Shown here piece by piece: positions 1-8,748 of a stretch of 20,236 nt of DNA. The position numbers and the translations under genes were made by a program. This DNA is from Ectocarpus siliculosus (Eukaryota > Sar > Phaeophyceae > Ectocarpales > Ectocarpaceae). Every line of letters begins with the position of its first letter. The stretch's first letter is position 1. The notes under the pieces were generated by a model. That model saw nothing but the letters and a program-made list of their open reading frames with translations. It did not search any database and had not been told where the DNA came from. The stretch is taken from positions 4,485,877 through 4,506,112 of the forward strand of contig FN649751.1 of the NCBI GenBank assembly GCA_000310025.1, given 5' to 3'.

Positions 1-111
1 ATGTATTTAGTGCACATCCCGCGCACGCGCGATGCAATCCTTGTCAGGGTGCCGTGCCACCCACGGTTGGCTCTGCTTGGCTTGTTTTTTTGACTCGTGC
101 ACGCACTTCAG

Positions 112-3100
112 GTTCTGGAGGCGATCTGCGGACCTCAGGGGCTCAGCAACGCGGACGTTACCCTGCGGACGCGGTCGTGCTACTTCTTGACGAAGCTCGT
201 AAAGGCGATGAAGGAGGGCGTCGTGCCCTACGTCGACGTCATCGTTCCGGGAGTCCAAGGTAAAAGGCGGGGGGGGGGAGGGGTTCGTGGTCTCTGTGAG
301 TGTCGAACTTTGCAATGTTGTGCGCGTTTTTTTTTTTTTGTCGTGTTTTGTCGTCAATCGCGACACCAGCCAGCACCTCTTCCGCTCTTCGCTGCCGCGG
401 CCACCACGAGCCCGGGTGGTAAAGTGAAAGCTTGTTTGCTTTGCCTCTGTCGTCCGGGCTTTAGGGTTAGGGTTGATTGTTGTATTTTGGTGGATGATGT
501 CCTTTTTTTTTTCAAGGCCCGCTCTGTCCCGTCAGGGTTTCAATGGATGTGAGCAGAACAGCATTTCCACACGACAGAGTTTGCCCTATCGAAATTGATT
601 CTGATGGAACTCAAATCCCCTTTGCGCAAGCCAAATCAGGTTTCTGCGCCGCCCCCACCACAGCCACCGCCTCGGCTGTTGATGCCACCCTCTACGCCTT
701 TCGCGTCTACGTTTATTGCCTACCTGCACGCAAGTGAGCTGTGCGATAATTGCGGCGCCAGGTGCTTCAGCGGCGATCCCTTCCTGGGCGTCCTGTAGCT
801 GCGAGGCGGTGTGCATTATGGCAACTTCGGTTTTATTGTTGTTTCTGTTTTTCTGGTGCTACGTTGTATGCTACGGCTCACCCCGGCCCCCAAAATTCGG
901 TTCGCCCCCCTTCGGACCCTGCAGCTCTCCTTGATTCTCCGCAAGGCAACCCCATGGACCTGTCGGACGAAGCCAAGCTCAATCTGTACGAAACCATCGG
1001 CTTCCTGGTGGGAATGCCCACCGTCCCGGTGCCCAAGCAAGTGCAACTCCTCGACGGCGTTTTGGGGCCCCAGATGAGGAGAATTGCCGAAAACCTGCAG
1101 CGGGCAGCGTCGGCGGGCGCGGGGGGAGGGGCGGGGCTGGTTGGCGAGGGTGAGAAGGGTGGTGACGATGCGATTGGGGCGGAGCTTGCGGCCGGCGTGG
1201 GCGCCATGGCGAACGTTTCGAAGGGTTTCAAGCCGGTGGTTGCGGCGGAGGTGGAGGCGAGGTTTTTTCAGGTGGGTCCATGTATTGAGGGAGAGACAGG
1301 TGGACAGACATATATGGAAAGAGAGATGGAGATAGAAGGCAGAGAGAGATAGAAGGCAGAGAGAGAGATACACAGAGAAGGGGGGGGATGGGGGGGTAAA
1401 GGACTGGTCGTGGTGCTTTTCGGTTGTTCCAGCTAGTCAGCCGTGTATTCAACAACTACTCTGTAGGTCCGAGCCGGTATGGTAGACCATGTATCACTAT
1501 GTTGGGAGAGGCGGACGCGACGTGACGTGACGTGACATTGTCGTGGGTAAGACCACGGCTGCGCAGTCGCCTGTAACCGTTGGCGTACCACGTTACGCTG
1601 CGGTGTGGACGTCTGTCTGCCTTTCCCGCTCTGGTGCGCACGCATTGTCGTGACCCTACGTGACAAGAAGCTTGCATGGTGATGGTAAGTGTTGCGACCA
1701 AACAAGCACCAGCTGTTACTTGATTGGCATCGACTCGAAAAGATTGCAACCTCGCCAGGGTCAACCCCTTCGTTGGAAGGGGCAAAAAGCGTGTGTGTGC
1801 GTGCGTGCTGTCTCCGCATTTGGTGCCTCGATATTGGAACTCAGCAAGAAGCGGTCGAGGATCAGTCGGCGTGCATCGTTCGCCGGTGTTACGTCGCCTT
1901 TCCGCCTTCGAGGTTCAAGGCGGAGAGCCATTTGATCCCCACAGGCAGTAACACTTCAAAAAGTCTCCAAGCAGCAAGGAAAATCTTGTTGCTGTTGGCA
2001 CACACAGTCAGACGCACGCACACATGCGCTCTCACCCCCACGCGCTCAACACCGTTTTCTTTTTTCTTTTTTCCAGGCGTTGGAGGCGGCGACGTCGGCC
2101 CTGATGTCTTTTCCTCGACACGTGGCTCTCCGGGCCAAGACGATGTTCCTCGTGCACGGGCTCATCCCCTGTCTGGGCGAAGGCCTGCTGCGCGCCTTGC
2201 CGCTGTCGGCGTTGCTCGTGCTGGTGCAAGAGGGCGACGGCAAGGATCTGATGGAGGTACGTACGTATGTGCGTGAACCATGACTCCTTACCCGAAAGAG
2301 GAAGCGTTTGCGTTGTTTAAGGTTTGATTTTTTTTTTCTTCTCCTGCTGAACAGTGGACTAGTCAGCAGTGGGGAGGGAAAAAGGGAAGTTCTAGCAGGA
2401 CATTACAAGAGACTTGGAGTGCCTTCGGAGAATGAAGATTTGACCAAGTGTTCAAGAAGGAGGTGGACGCATGGGCCCAGAAAAAAGAAGAGACATCGAA
2501 GGCAGATGTTGGGAACGTAGAACTAGAAAAGGAGTTCACTGAGGACGAGGTTGAGGCGTGTGTGAACAAGCTGCAGTGCCACAAAGCAGCAGAGGCGGAT
2601 GGGATAGTCGACGAGTTCATGAAGTTTGGAGGGAAGGGGATGATCCAGCTGACGGTACTGCTGTACAACTGGGTGTGGAAAAACGAGTATGCGCCAAGTA
2701 GATGGAGGGAAGGAGTGGTTGTGAACTTGTTTGAGAAAGGAGACAAGACTGACCCAGGAAACTACAGGGGTATCACACTGTTGAACACAGTAGGAAAAGT
2801 GTTTTGTAAGCTGCTGAACGATAGGATAGTGGGAGTATTGGAGAAGGAACGTAGCATTAGTGAGGGCCAGGCAGGTTTCCGACAGAAGAGGGGGTGCGTA
2901 GACCACGCATTCACGGTAGGGAGAATCATCCAAGGTAGAAGAGAGCAGGGGACACGGAAACTTCGGTGTCAGGAATGCTGTTTGAGGATAATGTTGTTGG
3001 TATGTCGGATACCCCTGAGGGACTGCAACTACAAATTGACGCGGCGAAGAAGTTTACTGATATGTGGAGATTGTCTGCCAACGTTAAGAAGAGTGCCGTC

Positions 3101-6039
3101 ATGGTATGCAACGAGGTCAGGCAGGAACCAGTAGAACATAGATGGAAGTGGGGATTAGGGAGATTGCAGTAGTGGACCAGTGCACATACCTCGCAGTAGA
3201 GATCGCAAACGACTGTTCGTGGAATGCACACATGTCCAAGATAGCGGAAAAGGGCAAAGCACGAGCAGGGAAGCTGCACCCAATACTCGCAATCCGGCAC
3301 TTCGATACACGGGGTCAAATTGACGGTTTTGAAGAGCGTAATCGTACCGCCTCTAGAGTACGCCGGAGAAGTATGGGAAGGAAATAAGAAGGTAGTGAAA
3401 GAGCTCGAGGCGGCGCAGATGAAAGCAGCGAAAAGCATCCTAGGATGCTCCAAGCGCACAAGTAATGCAGCCGTCAGGGCAGAATTGGGGATCCAATCCC
3501 TACGATCGGGAAGAGACGCAAGGAAGCTGACATGGCAGTATCGCATGTGCGGGATGGGAGAGGACAGGTTGCCGAGAATAGTATGGGAGGCGAAGTGGGC
3601 AAATAAAAAGAGGGGTAGACAACCTACGGAATGGGTCAAGGTTGTAGAGGACGCATGGAAGGGGTTAGACATCGACGAAGATGAAACGCTGGAAACGGAG
3701 GGTCCTCCGGTGGTGCAAGGAGAAGATATCTGTTGCTTGTGCCGAGAGAGAAGAACAGAATCTAAGGAAAGAAACCAAGGATAAGGAGGGTCTAGAAGTG
3801 TATGGAATGTTGGAAAGAAGGAATAGGGTTCAAGGATTACCTACATGGACCAACGGATGAAGGGCCAAAGCTTAAGGCCAAATTCAGGACCGGGGACATA
3901 GGCCTTCGAGAACGTCGACGAAGACATAGGACGGTAGACGACGAAGACGACAAGTTCAAATGTGATTGCGGCTTCGCATGCGAAGACCGTCTTCATGTAG
4001 TCGCGGAATGTCGGCTGTACAATACGGAGAGGGAAGTGTACATGACTGAGCTGGGAAGTGTACGTCGATGTTCGAGGCATGGAATAGAGAGGAGAGGACG
4101 GTAGCTGTACTGGGGAGTAGGAAGTGGTTTGAAGAGGCGGGAAGGGATATCGTTAGGATAGACAGACTAGGGAAGACATTTTCGAGCCACCTTTGGCAAA
4201 ATAGGAAGGAGCGATTGGCCATCGGCGATCGGTCCTGTGGGGACAATGCTCCGTCCTCTCGAGGACGCGTAGTCAATGGTGTAACCGCTAAGGCAAGCAA
4301 AACATTAGAGTACCCCCCCCCCCTGCTGTCCCTGCTGTCGCTGCTGTCGGATGTTGTTGTTGTTGTTGTGGTTGTTGTTGTTGATTTTCTCCTCTTGCTG
4401 TCGCTGTTGGCGGGCAGAGTTTCTCCCTGCTCTGCTGTTTGCAAGGGTCGGCCGCTCGCACTGTGCCTGGCGGCCGATGCACCGCCGCCGAACGGTTTTG
4501 GTCGTGCTACAGAAAAAATAAAAAACCCGACGGCGTTGTTCAAAGTCCCGCGCCGGTGATTGGCAGATCTGCCTTCGCCGCACACACCTCGCCCCCGTGC
4601 TTATCGCCACCGCCCCTCCCTATCCTTTGCCCCACTACTGCTGCAACCTGTGCACGCTTCCGCTGGTTGGGGCCACCGCAGGTTGCCCAGGTCCTGAACC
4701 AGCTCACCATCGAGTACGGCCCGAAGTCAGCCCAGCTCCTTGACGGCGCCCTAATGCCGTTCATTCGCCGAACGTACCAGCTCACCCCGGGCGCTGGTTC
4801 CACCACCGCGGCGGCCGCCGCCGCTGCCGCAAACGGCGGCGGCGCTCAACAGCAAGCCGGCGGGGAGGGGTCAGATTCGGGGGGAGACGGGTGGCCGAAC
4901 GGGACGACGGCAGAGTTGCCAGCCGCCGCGGCAGCGGCAGACGGGGCTGCTGCTACCGGCGGTGGGGCCGGGGCAGCGGGGGCGGAAGCGCAGCAGCTGC
5001 TCGCGCACGAGGTGGCCGAGCGAGCGGGGTTCCAGAAGCTGTGCTTCAGCGTGATTCAGCACGTCTCGTCGAACGGCCTCGCCGGCGTGCTCTCTTCCCC
5101 GACAAACGCGCCCCACCTGGACGGGGTGCTTCGGTCGGTGGTCGACGGGCTCTCCGGCGCCGAGGACGCCTCGACAAAGAAGACCTGCCTCTACATATTC
5201 TCCCTCCTCTTGGGCGGCTTCAACCGCGGTCGAAGCGGGGGAGTTCCCGCGGCCGCCGCCGGGGAGGGTGGTGCTTCCGCCAACGGCCCGGCCGGTGGTG
5301 CGGCGGTGGGCGGTGGGACGAAGAAGGGCCTGCGGGCGGCCGCCACGCAACGGCGAGCGCTGTCGGGGAAGGGCGGGGGGCTGTGGACGGGGTCGGGTCC
5401 GACGGTGGACATGGAGCCCGGAGTTCAGTCTGCCGTCACGGCGTTCGTCTGCGAGCGGGCCGTCCCCGCCGCGCTCAAGTGCCTGGTGGACGGTGCGCCG
5501 CCGACGGGGCTCGACCTGAGGGACGCGGCCGCCATGAGCGCCATCGTGAACATGGGAGCCTTGCTGAAGGAGGCCAGGGAGGCCAGCGGCGGCTCGGCGA
5601 GATTCGTCGGCGTCGCCGCGCTGGCGTGCAGCTGTACCCCGCAGGTATGGGCGTGTGCAGCAGGAAGGAAGGGGTTTGTTTCGTGGAGCCTCTGCGGGGG
5701 TATGCGGGAGAAACCTGCCTGTCGTGGCTTCGTCGTACGGGATTTGTATATGCGTTTTCTTTTGCGCGTGTGTCCCGTACCGTGTCTTTTGCCGCGGGGA
5801 GGTTGTCCTTCGGTCTGCCAGACTCGTTGATGCCCGCACGCTCACCTCTATTGTCGTCGTTCTTCGCGTCGAGTCTCAGCGGTGTCTCCTCGCTGCTTTT
5901 CTTTTGTTGCGTGTCGCGACGAACACGGCAGGTGGCCGAGCAGTTGCAGCTAGCCGTGGAAGGGGCCGCAGATGGACCCGCCATAGCGGCCGCTCTCAAG
6001 GTGAGTAGAAAGACCCTTCGAAACACGCCACCCTTTTAG
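112..6039 (+). CDS. XPOT: Exportin-T (tRNA exportin), C-terminal part, 5' end outside window
   Basis: Exportin-T is a karyopherin of HEAT-type helical repeats that binds mature tRNA with Ran-GTP and carries it through the nuclear pore. Exons I assemble: 112-259, 925-1271, 2077-2256, 4682-5644 and 5932-6000 (then read-through to TAG at 6037-6039). All introns are GT-AG and every junction keeps frame (the first is phase 1, the rest phase 0). About 569 residues are visible before the uncertain tail, against roughly 960 for the whole animal protein. Recognition rests on blocks in the right order: LNLYETIGFLVG, a helix pair ending GDGKDLMEVAQVLNQLTIEYG, LLDGALMPFIRRTYQ, DASTKKTCLYIFSLL and FVCERAVPAALKCLVDG. 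Ala/Gly-rich insertions lie at about 1111-1205, 4795-4990 and 5230-5400. The C-terminus is unsure: GTGAGT at 6001 is a perfect donor, so splicing to 7120-7269 is possible. The read-through tail ends close to the family's usual length, which is why I chose it. Confidence 0.87.
260..924 (+). other. Exportin-T intron 1 with a short telomere-like motif
   Basis: The 665-base intron starts GTAAAA and ends CCCTGCAG. It holds poly-G (about 271-279), a T12 run at about 328-339, another T run near 509-518, and TTTAGGGTTAGGGTT at 460-474, two units of plant/algal-type telomere repeat. No coding sequence is supported in it. Confidence 0.7.
1272..2076 (+). other. Exportin-T intron 2 with GA-rich and CGTGA repeats
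   Basis: The 805-base intron starts GTGGGT and ends in a strong pyrimidine tract plus CAG at 2076. It contains a GA-rich stretch (about 1314-1390) with a near-duplicated AGATAGAAGGCAGAGAGAG unit, poly-G runs, and three tandem CGTGA units at about 1519-1534. Splicing across it joins two parts of exportin-T in frame, so no exon is missing here. Confidence 0.7.
1314..1390. repeat. GA-rich microsatellite with internal duplication
   Basis: Purine-rich low-complexity sequence in intron 2. The unit GATAGAAGGCAGAGAGAGA occurs twice in tandem with small differences, followed by poly-G. Confidence 0.7.
2355..4305 (+). mobile_element. Decayed non-LTR (LINE-type) retrotransposon in exportin-T intron 3
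   Basis: A same-strand remnant of a non-LTR retrotransposon ORF2, spread over at least six reading-frame pieces. Pieces: about 2375-2445 and 2448-2950 (fingers and palm start, with GDKTDPGNYRGITLLNTVGK and EGQAGFRQKRGC), about 2950-3172 (FEDN where an active element has an F/Y-A-D-D box, then the helix with TDMWRLSANVKKSAVMV), 3142-3330 (thumb region), 3320-3784 (LEYAGEVWEG and LGCSKRTSNAAVRAELGIQS), 3802-4075 (YLHGPTDEGPKLKAKFRTGD and a zinc-knuckle-like CDCGFACEDRLHVVAEC) and 4068-4299. The apurinic endonuclease half is missing at the 5' side, as expected for 5' truncation during target-primed insertion. The segment carrying the first catalytic aspartate is deleted near 2950. It cannot encode an active enzyme. 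I see no clear target-site duplication or poly-A tail; it runs into poly-C and CTG/TTG repeats. Confidence 0.88.
2448..4299 (+). pseudogene. Broken reverse transcriptase ORF of the LINE remnant
   Basis: The coding core of the element. Frames change near 2445, 2950, 3150, 3330, 3790 and 4070, and in-frame stops interrupt it (for example TAG ending at 3172 and TAA ending at 3784). Early reverse transcriptase blocks are present (residues PGNYRGITLL and QAGFR), but the catalytic box reads FEDN at 2981-2992, replacing both the alanine and the second aspartate. Only some 35 residues separate the QAGFR block from this box, where intact elements have well over 100, so an internal deletion is inferred. 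The C-terminal Cys-Cys-His-Cys-like motif at about 3958-4014 is still readable. It sits wholly inside an intron and should be spliced out with it. Confidence 0.85.
4313..4383. repeat. Poly-C, CTG/TCG and TTG microsatellites after the LINE remnant
   Basis: C11 at 4313-4323 is followed by imperfect CTGCTGTC units (4324-4349) and a TTG run at 4352-4383 with one interrupting G. It sits exactly where the retrotransposon homology stops, so it may be a simple-sequence 3' tail of the element or later slippage at its end. Confidence 0.8.
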
Positions 6040-8748
6040 GCACCTGTTTTGATTTTTTTGCTATCATGACTTTGTTACACCGGGACGCAGCCGCGCCCCC
6101 GTAGTTGCCGTGCAAGTGTTTGACAACGGCAGGTACACCCCGGTGGCCCTTGGCACCCAATTTGGTGTTGGTTTTTTTATCTCCGTGACAGTCGGAGCCC
6201 AGCCCAGCCTTCTCCAGAACCCTAGTCGGCGAACACCTAGTATAGCGTGCATCGTTCCGGCGTCGGAAACATAAATATGCCAGGGCCATGCATGCCTCGG
6301 AGTGTACCTTCCCGCGCACCACTACACGCCGCATGCGACAAGTGTAAGATATGTTCAAAGAAGTGACGTATGTCCGTCCCGTCAACCTACCCGCCCCGCC
6401 CGCCCCTTGCTTGGCAGGCTTTCGCGCAGCACATGAGACCGGTCCGATGACATAGGTTTCCTCCCCGGTGCGGGTGGGAGAGGTCCAGTATACCAACTGG
6501 GAGCTGGGAACAGAGCTATATGCTTTTATTACGTTAGCGCACATCGCTGCGAGGACGCATGAGCAAGCTGCTGCTTGGACTCCGCGAGACGGCAGGGCTC
6601 GAAGTACGAAGGTGGACAGAATGGACAAGCTGTTAGGTTGGGGGGCAGTCCAGTACGGAGAGTACGTACACTGGAGGCAGTCGACTGTTACAAACCCCGT
6701 TGCGCCAGGACGACACGCAGCAGGAGAGACGAGGAGGGATTCATGCGCGCTGGTGTCGGGGATACGATGGGATGAGCGAGAGAGAGAGATATATCGTCTT
6801 TGAGAGCGACGGATGGATGAGTTCCTTTCCATCTGTAGCGGACTCCTGTACCTAACCGAGTGCCCGAAACACATGAGCTGGTGAAACTGCTCTATTTCTT
6901 CAACCATGTGTTGCTCGAGTTTTTGTGCCAGGAATCCAAATGCTAAAGTGCCGCTTCCCCGTCCTTCGTTTCGTTCAACATTTGTCCGTGTGCCTTGATT
7001 GGTAGAATTAAGTGCTTTACGAAGGTCTCACCTCCTTTCTCGTGCCTCGACACTTGACTTGACTACTATGCGTTGTGACGTTGCCACACTCATCTGCCAT
7101 GTGCGGTTAGATCCTGCAGCTGAAATCGAACATCGCCAGCGCCGAGACGCACCTAACGGTGTTATGCCTTACCCACGAACTGACTGACGATGGTGTGGCG
7201 ATTGGTCGAGAAGCGAGCAACTCTGCAGCCTCGGACTTGTTCGATGTGTGCCTAGGGACCAACGAGTAACCAAGTACCTCACCAAGTTACCCATTAGCGT
7301 TAGAACGCAATGGTGTGCGACGGCAGAAGCAAGGATTCCAATGTTCTTCATGGAAGATGTACAGTAGTCTCGCTCTGCCTCAGCCTGTACGAACGAAATC
7401 TCGCCACCCTGCAAAACAACAGGGGATTGTGACGCGAGGATAATCCTCACGCCCCGGCAAGCTCGGTACTGTTCATATACCTGGAACATCATTTCGTGTG
7501 GAGACTTAGCGTGTCTGCCCTTGACACGCTGTGCCGTTGACACGCTGTTTCTTTTCACGTGGTGAAACGCACACGAGGCGATAACAAGATCACACGAATC
7601 GGACTGTCAAGTTCAGGGTGGTTATATCGGTCGTGACTTACATGTAGACATCGACAGACACACGAATCCCTTTCTCGAAAGGTCTATAGTCTAGCCGCTT
7701 GGCGACGAACGGAAAGACAGCAGGCCCGCCTTTGTCCACTGGAGCCGGCACGCATCCATCCCTTTATCGGTTGCAATCCTCAAGATGCCCCTCTGCGGTG
7801 CTAATTATCGAGCGACCTCCATCAAGCTGAATCTACAAGCAGTTCTGTAGATCCTTTTCCTGCGGTGCTTTTTCCATCCAAGATAAAACTCGGCAGCTTA
7901 GATGTTGAAACGGAAAGAGAGTGGCCTCGTCTCGCCAGCAGCAGGTCGTGACGTCATCATGACAGAAACACGCCTCGGCGCACGGCCCTTAGCAGTCCGT
8001 CCGGGACGCAAGACGGGGTTCGCCTCGCAACGCCCCCCTGAAAAGGAAACCTCACGAGCGCTCACAATTGCTCGGGCCATTTCAACAGCCCGTGGTAAGC
8101 AGGACAGCTCAAATAACGATTCATGCCGCGTCATCGATTCTTTGTACCCCGGGTATCCCATCTGTATTCCCGCAAGTCTTCCCAAGGGCTGCTTTCGCTG
8201 CATTGGGACCCTTGGCTCTTCTCGGCCCCGTCCTCCTGCATAATTTCTTGTTCGGTCTCTGACGAAAGACCAGGCTTGCAAGAGTGACAATGAAACACAA
8301 AATTGAACCCTTTCTTATAGCAATACCCCGGTCAAGGTCACTGCCCAGCAACCACCACCCACCGCAGACGTCAGCATGTAACGAAGGCAGCACAGTGTTC
8401 CGTCCACAGTTCTTCCGGCGAGACACCAATCACCATCACACAATCACCCAGAGAAGACATGTCAAGGGGAGCATGTGCACCGTGCTCGAAGGCCCAACCC
8501 CCAGGAACAGAGCAAACGCCCTCTCCTCTCACCGTACCTAAACCACAGCAGCAGCAGGCTAAACGTAAAGATGCTGACACTCTTCGATCGTCCGTTGAAC
8601 CGCGGCTCCACACTGCCGCGGCAGCCGCACCGATTGTCTTTGATGGCAAGTGTTTCCCAACCCGACCGTAGTCAGCCCTTCGGTGAACGAGCCGGAATCA
8701 GCACCACGATGGCACACAAAACACCACTTGCGGCATGAGTAGTAGCTC
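6040..8748. other. Convergent intergenic region and 3' UTRs, no supported gene
   Basis: This stretch lies between the tail ends of the exportin-T gene and the leftward 282-residue gene. Apart from the possible exon at 7120-7269 I see no coding sequence: open frames are short, lack recognisable motifs and often overlap on both strands. It includes GAGAGAGAGATATAT at about 6779-6793, and an area at 7898-8290 open on both strands (130 codons leftward, 113 rightward) with a perfect TGACGTCA palindrome at 7949-7956. Confidence 0.6.
7120..7269 (+). CDS. Possible alternative last exon of the exportin-T gene
   Basis: If the perfect donor GTGAGT at 6001 is used, the next in-phase exon with an acceptor (ATCCTGCAG, ending 7119) would be this one. 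It is phase 0, adds 49 residues starting LKSNIASAETHLTVLCLTHE and ends at TAA 7267-7269. An in-frame stop at 7108-7110 lies just upstream, so it can only be reached by splicing. The encoded stretch is not recognisable as part of the exportin-T family, and 50 open codons can arise by chance. The alternative is that 6001-7269 is simply 3' UTR. Confidence 0.25.
   Translation: MKSNIASAETHLTVLCLTHELTDDGVAIGREASNSAASDLFDVCLGTNE

Noticed and set aside
460-474. Chromosome end
   Set aside because: Only two telomere-like units inside an intron of a conserved gene.
4871-5845. 324-codon open frame on the - strand opposite exportin-T
   Set aside because: Arg/Pro/Gly-rich shadow of the GC-rich exon at 4682-5644; the + strand frame is recognisable exportin-T.
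4891-6039. 382-codon + strand open frame in another phase
   Set aside because: Arg/Gly-rich out-of-phase reading of the same exon. Its last part (5932-6039) shares the true exportin-T frame only because the frames meet across the intron at 5645-5931.
5996-6907. 303-codon leftward open frame
   Set aside because: Overlaps the exportin-T end and 3' region; composition is mixed and no domain is visible.
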